DNA from: an uncultured beta proteobacterium
GTDB lineage: Bacteria > Pseudomonadota > Gammaproteobacteria > Burkholderiales > Burkholderiaceae
Assembly: GCA_903909925.1 (NCBI GenBank)
Contig: CAIVXR010000218.1
Location: 1 to 9,153 of the forward strand
DNA: 9,153 nucleotides
Reading direction: 5' to 3'
The position numbers and the translations under genes were made by a program. Position 1 is the first letter of the stretch. Each line of letters opens with the position of its first letter. The notes beneath the pieces were generated by a model, which did not search any database, had not been told where the DNA came from, and worked only from the letters and a program-made list of their open reading frames with translations. This document shows, one piece after another, positions 1 to 7,656 of this stretch.

Positions 1-770
1 AGAAAGGCGCCTAATCTGCGCCACAGCCATTCGCCACCGCTACCATGCGCAATTTGGTACTTAAAGGAAATCCAGTCATTCACCCAGTTCCAGTAAAGTA
101 CTGGCCCGATTAAAAGTAATGCAAGCAGTATTGCCAACCAGAAACCTACCTTGCCAAGCCATGGTTTTCTATGAGTGCTAATAAATACAAGTAGTAAAGC
201 AAAGGCAGTAAAGATCGCGGTGTATTTACTTAAGCCAGCCAATCCAAGTAGTAGTCCAGTTAAAAGCCAATCTCTAATTGTGAAGCGATCTTGAGTTAAC
301 CAACGGAGCGCCATCAGCATCAGACCCAGACTTAATGGTGCTAATAAAGTGTCTGGCAATAAACCTATTGCAAGTACATGCGGCATGGGCGCTGCGAGAA
401 TAGCGAGAACGGCCATCAGTCCACAACTGTTAGCTGAAGGTAGTGCACTGGTAAGGTAGCCCGAGTTGCGACCTTGGATGAAGTGATGAATCTCCAGCGT
501 CACTTGATAAACCAAAAAGCAAGAAATTACCCAGAGTAGTTCAGGGACTAGACGAATCAAACCCTCCGAAGAGGTGAGAGTAACCAGTGGCCACTGAATC
601 CAACCGACCAATGGCGGATGGTCAAAATAACTCCAAGCTAAATGCTGGGCATATAGCGCGTAATGCGCTTCATCAACCGAAAATTCAATTGAAAAACCTA
701 GGGCAAAATGGACTAGCGCTGCTATGCAAATGCAGATTGCAGTCCAACTTGAGGGTGATTGGTGGCGCAT
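1..770 (-). CDS. ArnT/PMT-type (GT39-like) integral membrane glycosyltransferase, N-terminal part, truncated by window edge
   Basis: The reverse strand reads openly from ATG at 770 to the window edge (256 complete codons), so the C-terminus is missing from the window, not from the gene. The N-terminus has a first membrane segment at about residues 10-28, then the acidic loop SVDEAHYALYA (Asp33-Glu34) and FDHPPLVGW (49-57). This arrangement is typical of PMT_2/ArnT enzymes, which transfer sugars from polyprenyl-phosphate donors on the periplasmic side of the inner membrane. A second acidic site, LPDTLLAPL with Asp140, follows a membrane segment as in the family. Further hydrophobic helices lie at about 75-90, 117-135, 144-156, 168-180, 184-197 and 209-226. 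An in-frame TAA lies four codons upstream of the ATG, so this is the earliest ATG start. No strong ribosome binding site is visible. The acceptor (lipid A, protein or another glycan) cannot be told from sequence. It is divergent from the DUF3047 gene, with 48 bases between. Confidence 0.88.
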   Translation of the reverse strand, partial: MRHQSPSSWTAICICIAALVHFALGFSIEFSVDEAHYALYAQHLAWSYFDHPPLVGWIQWPLVTLTSSEGLIRLVPELLWVISCFLVYQVTLEIHHFIQGRNSGYLTSALPSANSCGLMAVLAILAAPMPHVLAIGLLPDTLLAPLSLGLMLMALRWLTQDRFTIRDWLLTGLLLGLAGLSKYTAIFTAFALLLVFISTHRKPWLGKVGFWLAILLALLLIGPVLYWNWVNDWISFKYQIAHGSGGEWLWRRLGAF

Positions 771-818
771 AAGCCGATTTTAGACTCACTCTAGCGATTC
801 TTTGGGACAATTAGCGAT

Positions 819-1616
819 ATGTTCAAACAGCTTCTTTATCCCTTGATTCTTAGTGCGCTGATTGCTTTGGCTGGTTGCGCTGGTTTTGGCGGCGGATCAG
901 TTCAAGATGAGTCAGGGCAAGCTTTTGATCCAAGTCAGTTTCCAGCGCAGGAAGAGCTTCCTAAATTTTCTGCAGAGACTGCACGTGATGGTATGCCTAA
1001 TGGTTGGAATTTCTATCGTATAGCGCCCTATAAAAAGAATACGATTTACCGTCTTGAAAATTACCAAGGTAGAACCGTACTTAGCGCGAATTCCAAAACA
1101 TCCGCCTCAGGCCTAGCTGTGAAATTACGCCCAAGGCAGGTAAATAATTTATGGTTGCAGTGGGAGTGGAAGGCCTTGAGTGCTATTGCTGAAGCTGATA
1201 ATGCTGAGCGTTATCACGACGATGCGCCTCTTCGAATATTGGTGGCATTTGATGGCAATAAATCGAAACTATCCTTGAAAGAAAAGATGAACTTTGAGAT
1301 GGCTAATCTCATTAGTGGTCAAGAGATGCCTTATGCCACTCTCATGTATATCTGGTCTGGGAAATCTCCGGTTGATACAGTTATTAGCAATGCACATACC
1401 TCGCGCATTAAGATGATTGTGGTTGATTCTGGTTGGGATAACTTAGGTACCTGGCATAAACATCAACGTGACCTTGCTGCTGATTACAAGCGAGCTTATG
1501 GAGAAGCCCCAGGTGAGATCATCGGAATTGCCTTATTGACCGATACCGATAATACAAAATCAGAAACACGCGCAATCTATGGTGATATCGAGTTAGTGCG
1601 CAAGAGCCCAAAGTAA
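819..1616 (+). CDS. DUF3047 family putative outer-membrane lipoprotein
   Basis: A 265-residue protein with a short charged start, a hydrophobic stretch and the lipobox ALAGC, giving lipidation at Cys20. Residues +2/+3 are Ala-Gly rather than Asp, so outer-membrane sorting is the more likely fate (inference). The mature part matches the DUF3047 pattern: a Trp-rich segment LWLQWEWKAL (111-120), APLRILVAFDGN (136-147), the central LMYIWSG (175-181), a Val/Asp strand IVVDSGWDNLGTW (200-212), and the C-terminal IIGIALLTDTDNT...YGDIEL (234-259). Function of the family is not known. The fold may be a beta-sandwich, but I cannot show this. The start at 819 is supported by the signal peptide beginning at once; the Shine-Dalgarno is weak. 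The gene converges on the copper ATPase with only 7 bases between the two stop codons, so no separate terminator fits there. Confidence 0.85.
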   Translation: MFKQLLYPLILSALIALAGCAGFGGGSVQDESGQAFDPSQFPAQEELPKFSAETARDGMPNGWNFYRIAPYKKNTIYRLENYQGRTVLSANSKTSASGLAVKLRPRQVNNLWLQWEWKALSAIAEADNAERYHDDAPLRILVAFDGNKSKLSLKEKMNFEMANLISGQEMPYATLMYIWSGKSPVDTVISNAHTSRIKMIVVDSGWDNLGTWHKHQRDLAADYKRAYGEAPGEIIGIALLTDTDNTKSETRAIYGDIELVRKSPK

Positions 1617-1623
1617 AGCTGGC

Positions 1624-3897
1624 TTAGCCGTGAGCAGGGCGCCAGCGTTTTAGTAAGAGCGCGTTGCTTAAGACACAAAAGCTCGAAAGCGCCATGGCAC
1701 TGCCCGCCAGCATTGGAGACAGATAGCCTAGAGCTGCCAAGGGAATTCCAGTGGAATTAAAGATAAAAGCCCAAAATAAGTTTTGCTGAATCTTTCTCCA
1801 AGTCCTCTTGGAGATATCAATAGCATCTGCAACTAAAGTGGGATCTCCACGCATTAAGGTAATGCTTGCAGCCTGCATGGCAACATCAGTACCGGTTGAC
1901 ATGGCCATGCCAACATCTGCTGTAGCGAGAGCGGGGGCATCATTGACACCATCACCCACCATTGCAACCCATTGGCGTTCACCATCTCTGCCAGACGATT
2001 GCAGTTTGCGAATCATGTCCGCTTTATTGTTTGGCATGATTTGTGCAAAGACTTCATCGATACCAATGATTTGACCTACTTGATTTGCTGCCGCAGTATT
2101 GTCACCTGAGAGCATGACAGTTCGAATATGTAGTCGATGCAAAGAAGCAATTGCTACCTTGGCATTACTCTTAAGCTCATCACCAAAGGCAATAATTGCA
2201 ATTGGTGATGATGTGGATTCATTCATTAATACAGAAACAGTTTGCCCTGCGTCAAAACAGACTTGTGCTTTTTGAATAATCTCTGCTTGATTTGGATTTG
2301 AGCTCAGCGAAGCAATACTTTGTAAGCAAAGGTTTTCACCAACCCAAGGCCCAGCGCTAGGCTTGCCGCTAATGCCAATACCGGGCAACGCTTTACTTTC
2401 AGAGGGCGGAATAGGGCTAACTCCTTTTTGTTTAGCGGCATCGAGTAAAGCCTTGGCTAAAGGATGCTCGCTGCCCAATTGCAAACCAGCAGCACTCGCT
2501 AGGATGACGTCTTCATTTGCCGAGCTCGTAAATGAAATTAAATTAAGCAGCCTCGGTTTGCCAAGGGTCAGCGTCCCGGTTTTATCAAAGGCAACAATCT
2601 TTAACCGGTGTGCAAGTTCAAGAACCTGGGGATCTTTAATCAGAATGCCAAAGCGCGCCGCAATTCCGGTTCCTGCCATGATGGCTGCAGGCGTTGCTAA
2701 GCCAAGAGCACATGGGCAAGCAATTACCATGACAGATACTGCTCTGAGTATTGCGATCGATACAGAATCTAAATAAAACCAATTTGCTAATCCAGTAATG
2801 ATGGCAATCACAACCACACTGGGTACAAATATTGCACTTACCTGATCTACTAATTTTTGGATCGGGGCTTTTTGGGTTTGTGCATCTTCTACTAGAGAAA
2901 TAATTTGCGAGAGAACACTTTCTATGCCTACAGCTTGCGCCTCTATAACCAATACACCTTCACCATTGAGTGATCCCCCAATAACTTTTGAATCAAGAGA
3001 TTTTTTAACAGGGGCACTTTCTCCGGTGAGGAGTGATTCATCTACATGGCTAGTGCCAAGCAGAATTAAGCCATCCACAGGAATACGCTCCCCAGGCAAT
3101 ACCAATACTCGATCTTTAGGAAAGACTTGCTCGAGTGGCAGGTCGCGATATTGATTTGGTGGAACGCCTTCTTTAATTGCCGTATTTGGGTTGAGTATCT
3201 TGGCATGCTCTGGCCAAAGTTTTTGTAGTGCTCGGATAGCTTCGCTGGTTTGTTGCTTTGTACGAGCCTCTAACCATTTGCCTAAGAGCACCATAGAAAT
3301 GATGACAGCGGAGCCCTCAAAATACAGCTCATGTGCAGCATAGGGTGAAGTGATTAATTGATAAACACTTAAGCCGTACGCAGCGCTAGTACCTAGTGCG
3401 ACAAGTAAGTCCATATTGCCAGCGCCTGCCATCAGCGCTTTAAAACCTGCTTTGTAAAAGCGCCATCCCAAAAAGAATTGCACGGGACTTGCTAATAGCA
3501 CTTGCCATTTTGGAGAAAGCGCCCAGTGAATACCAAAGGGCATGAGGAGCATGGGTAAAAATAGTGGCGCGCAAAGAGCAAACCCGAGCAAGACTCTCCC
3601 TAAACCATCCGTGCCCCAAAACGTATGAGCCTGATTTGTCTGGGTATTTTTGTGGGGGATGCTGAGTTTCGCCGAATAGCCTGTTTTATGGACTAAGGCA
3701 ATGACGCCATCAATCGTGGTCTCAGAATTCCCCTTAAGGCGTACTTTTGCTTGCTCGGTAGCCAAATTGACGCTAGCAGCTTCCACCCCGGGGATGCGTT
3801 CAAGAGCTTTTTCAACCCTGGCTACACAGGATGCACAGGTCATTCCACCAATATCAAGGGTAAATAACTCAGAATTGATCTCTTTTATGGCAGCCAT
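1624..3897 (-). CDS. copA: Cu(+)-exporting P1B-1-type ATPase (CopA-like)
   Basis: A 757-residue inner-membrane pump predicted to drive Cu(+) (possibly Ag(+)) out of the cytoplasm using ATP. In order: one N-terminal HMA domain with GGMTCASC (Cys21, Cys24); membrane helices at about 101-120, 130-148, 161-181 and 193-208; the actuator domain with LTGES (290-294); helices near 355-375 and 383-403, the latter carrying the metal-binding CPC (394-396); the phosphorylation motif DKTGT with Asp438; SEHPL (His478-Pro479), the nucleotide-site motif of P1B pumps; GDGVNDAP (648-655); then two last helices with Asn706, Asn714, Pro719 and the M-x2-SS motif at 735-739. Length is normal for a single-HMA CopA. 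One oddity is Phe713 where Cu(+)-ATPases usually have Tyr in N(x6)YN(x4)P. The gene is divergent from the CopZ-like gene. No CueR-type operator or regulator gene is visible in the window. The alternative, a Zn/Cd pump, is unlikely given CPC together with M-x2-SS. Confidence 0.96.
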   Translation of the reverse strand: MAAIKEINSELFTLDIGGMTCASCVARVEKALERIPGVEAASVNLATEQAKVRLKGNSETTIDGVIALVHKTGYSAKLSIPHKNTQTNQAHTFWGTDGLGRVLLGFALCAPLFLPMLLMPFGIHWALSPKWQVLLASPVQFFLGWRFYKAGFKALMAGAGNMDLLVALGTSAAYGLSVYQLITSPYAAHELYFEGSAVIISMVLLGKWLEARTKQQTSEAIRALQKLWPEHAKILNPNTAIKEGVPPNQYRDLPLEQVFPKDRVLVLPGERIPVDGLILLGTSHVDESLLTGESAPVKKSLDSKVIGGSLNGEGVLVIEAQAVGIESVLSQIISLVEDAQTQKAPIQKLVDQVSAIFVPSVVVIAIITGLANWFYLDSVSIAILRAVSVMVIACPCALGLATPAAIMAGTGIAARFGILIKDPQVLELAHRLKIVAFDKTGTLTLGKPRLLNLISFTSSANEDVILASAAGLQLGSEHPLAKALLDAAKQKGVSPIPPSESKALPGIGISGKPSAGPWVGENLCLQSIASLSSNPNQAEIIQKAQVCFDAGQTVSVLMNESTSSPIAIIAFGDELKSNAKVAIASLHRLHIRTVMLSGDNTAAANQVGQIIGIDEVFAQIMPNNKADMIRKLQSSGRDGERQWVAMVGDGVNDAPALATADVGMAMSTGTDVAMQAASITLMRGDPTLVADAIDISKRTWRKIQQNLFWAFIFNSTGIPLAALGYLSPMLAGSAMALSSFCVLSNALLLKRWRPAHG

Positions 3898-3948
3898 ATA
3901 GAAGATAATCTACTCAATACCAAACAAAGTCACTTCAAAAGGGTTGAT
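3898..3948. promoter_or_regulatory. Divergent intergenic region between copA and copZ
   Basis: The 51 bases separate two divergent start codons. The copZ Shine-Dalgarno occupies the right end. I find no clear -35/-10 pair and no strong dyad of the CueR type, so either the transcripts start inside the opposite gene or the promoters deviate from consensus. Control by copper is inferred from gene content only. Confidence 0.3.
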
Positions 3949-4143
3949 ATGTTGAGTCTAAAAGTATCTGGCATGACCTGTGGGGGCTGTATTAATGCAG
4001 TCACCAAGGCCATACAAGCTCAGGATCCCGGCGTAATAGTCCAGGTAGATCTTGGCACCCAGATTGTTTCTCTAGAAACTACCCTATCCCAAGCCCAGGC
4101 TAGCCAGCTTATAACAGATGCTGGTTTTCCGGTTGCCAATTAG
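3949..4143 (+). CDS. copZ: CopZ-like HMA-domain copper chaperone
   Basis: A 64-residue stand-alone heavy-metal-associated domain with GMTCGGC (Cys11, Cys14) on the first loop, followed by the expected helix, strands and C-terminal GFPV. Proteins of this kind carry Cu(+) in the cytoplasm and hand it to the HMA domain or entry site of CopA. The ribosome binding site AAAAGGG at 3937-3943 lies 5 bases before ATG and fixes the start. The gene is divergent from the copper ATPase, with 51 bases between the two starts, so both may be controlled from one short region. Specificity for copper is inferred from the neighbour; isolated HMA domains with this motif can also bind other soft metals. Confidence 0.9.
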   Translation: MLSLKVSGMTCGGCINAVTKAIQAQDPGVIVQVDLGTQIVSLETTLSQAQASQLITDAGFPVAN

Positions 4144-4170
4144 GCTTTTGTTTAGAATGTCGGCAAACCC

Positions 4171-4192
4171 AACAAAACCCGTATTTTTTGTT
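4171..4192. repeat. Small A/T-rich inverted repeat ahead of the DUF47 gene
   Basis: AACAAAA (4171-4177) and TTTTGTT (4186-4192) form a perfect 7-bp inverted repeat with an 8-base loop, ending only 3 bases before the Shine-Dalgarno AAAGGA (4196-4201) of the next gene. The stem is A/T-rich with a single G-C pair, so it would be weak as a terminator. It may act in the 5' leader or be chance. Confidence 0.3.
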
Positions 4193-4210
4193 TTCAAAGG
4201 ATCGTGATTT

Positions 4211-4858
4211 ATGTTCTTCAGTAAGTTAATGCCTCACGATGGTAATTTCTTCGAACTGTTCAACCAACACGCAAGCAGCATCGTCACTGCTTCCGAATCT
4301 TTCTTAAAGTTTGTTGAGCACTATAACGATGAAGCTCTCCGCATTAAATATACGCAAGAAGTAGATCAGGCAGAACATGCTTGCGATGACGTAGTGAAAG
4401 AAGTTCATCGCCGCCTACATAAAACTTTTATCACTCCAATCGATCGCGACCAGATCTTCTCGCTCATTAATACGATGGATGACGTTGCGGATTTATTACA
4501 GAATGGTACTGAAGCAATGCATCTGTATAACGTGAAGCAAATGACCCCCGAGATATTGCAAATGGCACAGTTATGTAACCAGTGCTGTATCAGCATGAAA
4601 AATGCGGTTGCTACTTTGAAGGATATTTCTGATCCAGAAGTTGCTAAAGCAGCTCTGAAGACTTGTGATGAGATCGATCATCTTGAGTCTGGCGCTGACC
4701 GTCTTCTGTCAACTGCAATTACTCGATTATTTCGGGAAGAAATTGAGGTGCGCGAATTAATCAAGTTGCAGCGTATTTATGAATTGCTTGAGGAAGTGAC
4801 TGATAAATGTGAAGACGTTGCCAACTTAGTTGAAGGCATCGTTCTTGAAAACTCATAA
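4211..4858 (+). CDS. DUF47 family PhoU-like phosphate transport regulator
   Basis: A 215-residue, almost wholly helical soluble protein of the PhoU/DUF47 type. It starts with FFSKLMPHDGNFFELFNQHA, as is usual in the family, and has the acidic helix-pair motifs that bind metal in PhoU-like proteins: E-x3-E-x3-D around 50-60, PIDRDQIF (76-83) followed by INTMDDVADLL (86-96), DEIDHLESGADRL (153-165), and LEEVTDKCEDVANLVEGIVL near the end. DUF47 proteins are regularly encoded beside PiT permeases and are thought to modulate them; the mechanism is not firmly known. The start is supported by AAAGGA at 4196-4201, 9 bases ahead. The stop is followed after 11 bases by the PiT start, so the two are surely one transcript. 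Unusual is the number of cysteines: six in all, with a C-x2-CC cluster at 122-126. Confidence 0.93.
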   Translation: MFFSKLMPHDGNFFELFNQHASSIVTASESFLKFVEHYNDEALRIKYTQEVDQAEHACDDVVKEVHRRLHKTFITPIDRDQIFSLINTMDDVADLLQNGTEAMHLYNVKQMTPEILQMAQLCNQCCISMKNAVATLKDISDPEVAKAALKTCDEIDHLESGADRLLSTAITRLFREEIEVRELIKLQRIYELLEEVTDKCEDVANLVEGIVLENS

Positions 4859-4869
4859 GGCGAATTAAG

Positions 4870-5880
4870 TTGCCAGCGACAGAAGTAGCTTTTTGGGTTG
4901 TAGCGCTCTTGGTAGTGCTAGCGCTTGCATTCGATTTCATGAATGGTTTTCATGATGCCGCTAACTCGATTGCAACCGTTGTTTCGACTGGGGTGCTCAA
5001 ACCACAGCAGGCAGTAGTATTTGCTGCCTTCTTCAATTTCCTAGCAATCTTCATTTTTCATCTTAGCGTTGCTGCGACGGTAGGTAAGGGCATTGTTCAT
5101 CCTGCTGCAGTAGATCTGCACGTTATCTTTGGTGCTCTAGTTGGTGCCATCATCTGGAATTTACTCACTTGGTATTACGGTATTCCATCAAGCTCTTCCC
5201 ATGCTTTGATTGGCGGCTTAGTTGGCGCGGCCCTCCCTAAGGCGGGTATGGATGGCCTTGTTTGGTCCGGCATCATTAAAACAGTTTCCTTTATTTTCAT
5301 CTCTCCATTTGTGGGCTTTTTGCTCGGCTCAATGATGATGTTGTTAGTAGCTTGGGTTTGCAAAAATGCCAACCTAGCGAAAACTGATCGCTGGTTCCGT
5401 CGTCTCCAATTGGTTTCGGCGGGTGCATACAGTTTGGGTCATGGCGGTAATGATGCTCAAAAAACCATTGGCATTATTTGGCTATTACTCATCATTACTG
5501 GTTATGCAGAGGTGAGCGCCAAAATGCCGCCAACTTGGACGATTATTTGTTGTTACATTGCAATCGCTATGGGTACGATGTTCGGTGGCTGGCGCATTGT
5601 GAAAACAATGGGTCAGAAGCTGACTAAACTCAAACCAGTAGGCGGTTTTTGTGCTGAGACTGGTGGAGCTATTACTTTGTTTGCTGCAACGGCTTTGGGT
5701 GTTCCGGTATCTACTACCCACACGATTACTGGGGCTATTGTTGGTGTTGGCTCTACACAGAGAGCTAGCGCAGTTCGTTGGGGTGTAGCAGGAAACATCA
5801 TCTGGGCTTGGATTTTTACGATTCCAGCCACTGCCTTGATGTCTATGATCGTCTATTACCTGAGCTTACTGATTTTCTAA
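4870..5880 (+). CDS. pit: PiT family low-affinity inorganic phosphate transporter
   Basis: A 336-residue polytopic membrane protein, predicted to take up phosphate (probably as a metal-phosphate complex or with a cation). It shows the two-fold repeat of the PiT family: FMNGFHDAANSIATVVSTG (23-41) in the first half matches LGHGGNDAQKTIGI (189-202) in the second, and GIPSSSSHALIGGLVGA (104-120) matches GVPVSTTHTITGAIVGVG (277-294). About nine or ten hydrophobic helices are visible. The start is TTG at 4870, with AAGG (4857-4860) 9 bases ahead. The next in-frame ATG would delete the first helix up to the GFHDAANS motif, so TTG is favoured. The gene follows the DUF47 partner directly. No Pho box is visible, in line with PiT systems that are often constitutive. 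Length is at the short end of the family, as usual for DUF47-linked members. Sulfate permeases share this fold, but the DUF47 partner points to phosphate. Confidence 0.95.
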   Translation: MPATEVAFWVVALLVVLALAFDFMNGFHDAANSIATVVSTGVLKPQQAVVFAAFFNFLAIFIFHLSVAATVGKGIVHPAAVDLHVIFGALVGAIIWNLLTWYYGIPSSSSHALIGGLVGAALPKAGMDGLVWSGIIKTVSFIFISPFVGFLLGSMMMLLVAWVCKNANLAKTDRWFRRLQLVSAGAYSLGHGGNDAQKTIGIIWLLLIITGYAEVSAKMPPTWTIICCYIAIAMGTMFGGWRIVKTMGQKLTKLKPVGGFCAETGGAITLFAATALGVPVSTTHTITGAIVGVGSTQRASAVRWGVAGNIIWAWIFTIPATALMSMIVYYLSLLIF

Positions 5881-6013
5881 ATCCAAAAGCGAGAGCGATT
5901 CATCTCCTTTCAAGCAATTTTTCGCTGGTGCGGTTAATCTAACTGCTGTTCATTAAAAGCTAATATAAGTAATTCCAAAATATATTCAGAATTACTACGC
6001 ATAGGAGAAAGTA
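5881..6013 (+). promoter_or_regulatory. Intergenic region likely holding the promoter of the apbC-DUF3305-DUF3306 operon
   Basis: These 133 bases are the longest non-coding stretch between genes in the window. The A/T-rich segment 5961-5969 contains overlapping -10-like hexamers TAATAT and TATAAG. AACTGC at 5941-5946 is a poor -35 at 17 bases from the second. The strong Shine-Dalgarno AGGAG (6003-6007) sits 6 bases before the GTG start of apbC. I see no rho-independent terminator for the phosphate genes here, so read-through is possible. Confidence 0.3.
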
Positions 6014-7102
6014 GTGTCAGTTACTGTAGAAGCTGTACAAGGAGCCCTCAAGGGCTTGGTTGATCCAAATACAAAGATCGACTTTGTAACAGCTAAAAAT
6101 ATCAAAAATTTACGCGTTGAAGCTGGCGATATTTCACTTGATGTTGTTTTAGGTTACCCCGCCAAAAGCCAATTTGATGCCATTCGTAAATTAGTTATTA
6201 ATGCTATACGTGAATTGCCTGGCGTAAAAAATGTGACCGTCAATGTCAGTAGCCAAATTGTTGCGCATACTGTGCAGCGCGGCGTTAAATTATTGCCTGG
6301 TGTCAAAAATATTATTGCTGTTGCTAGTGGCAAGGGTGGGGTAGGCAAGTCAACGACTGCCGTGAATTTAGCGTTGGCTCTAGCGGCCGAAGGTGCGCAA
6401 GTCGGAATCTTAGATGCTGATATTTATGGTCCAAGCCAGCCAATGATGCTTGGCATTACAGGCAGACCAGAATCTATCGAAGAAAATACGATTGAACCCA
6501 TGGAGGGTCATGGCTTGCAAGCAAGTTCGATTGGTTTCTTAATTGAGGCAGATGCGCCAATGGTATGGCGTGGTCCGATGGTCACTTCTGCTTTAGAGCA
6601 ACTGTTACGTCAAACCCGTTGGCGTGATTTGGATTACTTAATTGTGGATATGCCACCAGGTACTGGCGATATTCAGTTGACCCTATCGCAAAAAGTTCCC
6701 GTCACTGGTGCGGTGATTGTGACTACTCCACAAGACATTGCCTTGTTAGACGCACGTAAGGGTTTAAAGATGTTTGAGAAGGTTGGCGTTCCAATTGTCG
6801 GCATTATTGAAAATATGAGTACCTATGTTTGTACTCAATGTGGTCATGAAGAGCATATCTTTGGTAGTGGTGGCGGCGAAAAAATGTGCAAAGAGTATGG
6901 CGTTGATTTCTTGGGCGCATTACCACTTAATTTATCGATACGGGAGCAGGCTGATGCAGGGCGTCCAACTGTAGTAGCTGATCCCGACAGTGCTATTAGT
7001 GCTATCTACAAAAACATTGCTAGACAAGTCGCTATCCGGATTGCTACTCTGTCTAAAGATATGAGTAGCAAGTTTCCCAGTATCGTTGTGCAAAATACCT
7101 AA
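6014..7102 (+). CDS. apbC: Mrp/ApbC (NBP35-type) Fe-S cluster carrier ATPase
   Basis: A 362-residue cytoplasmic protein that binds and transfers [4Fe-4S] clusters to apo-enzymes. Residues 5-80 form a MIP18/DUF59-like domain (GLVDPNTKIDF at 14-24). The P-loop ATPase follows with the deviant Walker A SGKGGVGKST (105-114, signature Lys107 and Lys112), DADIYGPSQP (134-143), VDMPPGTGD (211-219), and the cluster-binding C-x2-C (Cys273, Cys276) in a YVCTQCGHEEHIFG segment that would sit at the dimer interface. Length matches ApbC of proteobacteria. The start is GTG, chosen for the strong AGGAG 6 bases ahead. Downstream, DUF3305 begins 14 bases after the stop, so ApbC is at the head of an operon of Fe-S-enzyme accessory genes, not alone. 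This suggests a job in supplying clusters to the enzyme encoded further on (inference). Confidence 0.96.
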   Translation: MSVTVEAVQGALKGLVDPNTKIDFVTAKNIKNLRVEAGDISLDVVLGYPAKSQFDAIRKLVINAIRELPGVKNVTVNVSSQIVAHTVQRGVKLLPGVKNIIAVASGKGGVGKSTTAVNLALALAAEGAQVGILDADIYGPSQPMMLGITGRPESIEENTIEPMEGHGLQASSIGFLIEADAPMVWRGPMVTSALEQLLRQTRWRDLDYLIVDMPPGTGDIQLTLSQKVPVTGAVIVTTPQDIALLDARKGLKMFEKVGVPIVGIIENMSTYVCTQCGHEEHIFGSGGGEKMCKEYGVDFLGALPLNLSIREQADAGRPTVVADPDSAISAIYKNIARQVAIRIATLSKDMSSKFPSIVVQNT

Positions 7103-7116
7103 GGCTCTGAGAACTG

Positions 7117-7656
7117 ATGCGCTTTGCAGTATTGATGCGTAAGCAAAATATAGATAATCCATGGGTTTCCTACCGATGGGCTCCTGCCGAGGTGTTGCCT
7201 GATTTTGGACAATTCAATCCGCAGAGCCTTCAAAGTAATTCGATCTCAGGTCAATTTCTAGGGCGTGATGCCGATGGAGAGTCTTGGCTATTTACTGGCT
7301 TTGAATTAAACCTCTTTCCCGATGAAGCTGAAGGCTACTATCTCAATGTTTCTTCGCCAACACCTGCATGGTTTGTGATGTGGAGATTAGAAGAAGACAT
7401 CGAGCGTTATGTTGATGAGCAATCTCTTGCTCTTGCTAAAGCTGAAACGACAATGGCAATACCACATCGAATTTGTGTGAGCTATAACGAAGCTGCCCGA
7501 TTGCTTGATGGTGGAGAGTCAGTGGATACAGTTCCCATGAGTGATGAGCACGCTACTTGGTTGCAAGAGTATGTCAATGAAAAGTATCGACCTGAGCCAA
7601 AAAAGCGGCACAAGCCAGCATCATTTAAGGGTGCAAACCGCCCAGTGGAGGAATGA
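7117..7656 (+). CDS. DUF3305 domain protein, formate dehydrogenase-associated
   Basis: A 179-residue soluble protein matching DUF3305: the opening strand RFAVLMRKQ followed by NPWVSYRWAPAEVLP (14-28), LFTGFELNLFPDEAEGYYLN (58-77), PAWFVMWRLEED (83-94) and ICVSYNEAARLLDGGESVD (119-137). The C-terminal tail (155-179) is basic and probably disordered. The biochemical role is unknown; the family is found next to DUF3306 and formate dehydrogenase genes in proteobacteria, and a role in that enzyme's assembly or electron path is a guess from neighbourhood. The ATG at 7117 has only a loose GAGAA (7109-7113) before it. The gene's TGA overlaps the start of the next gene, so the two are translationally coupled. 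Confidence 0.85.
   Translation: MRFAVLMRKQNIDNPWVSYRWAPAEVLPDFGQFNPQSLQSNSISGQFLGRDADGESWLFTGFELNLFPDEAEGYYLNVSSPTPAWFVMWRLEEDIERYVDEQSLALAKAETTMAIPHRICVSYNEAARLLDGGESVDTVPMSDEHATWLQEYVNEKYRPEPKKRHKPASFKGANRPVEE

Noticed and set aside
587..772. Plus-strand 61-codon open frame
   Set aside because: It lies wholly antisense to the glycosyltransferase N-terminus, whose reading frame has clear family motifs; the translated product shows no recognisable pattern.
1614..1630. GGC-TTA-GCC mini hairpin between the convergent stops of DUF3047 and copA
   Set aside because: A 3-bp stem with a 3-base loop is expected by chance, and no T-run follows on either strand.
1808..3901. Four plus-strand open frames (1808-2074, 2363-2776, 2924-3154, 3701-3901)
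   Set aside because: All are antisense to the copper ATPase, which shows intact motifs throughout; they are shadows of its codon pattern.
5485..5831. Two overlapping minus-strand open frames
   Set aside because: They lie antisense to the PiT transporter, with no motif and no ribosome binding site that stands out.
5885..5926. Possible terminator after the PiT gene (AGCGA ... TCGCT)
   Set aside because: Only a 5-bp stem with a long loop and no U-run after it; too weak to call.
6215..6309. Repeated LPGVKN segment within ApbC (residues 68-73 and 94-99)
   Set aside because: The second copy is part of the normal LPGVKNIIAV lead-in to the P-loop and the first closes the DUF59-like domain; the DNA copies differ, so it looks like coincidence rather than a duplication.
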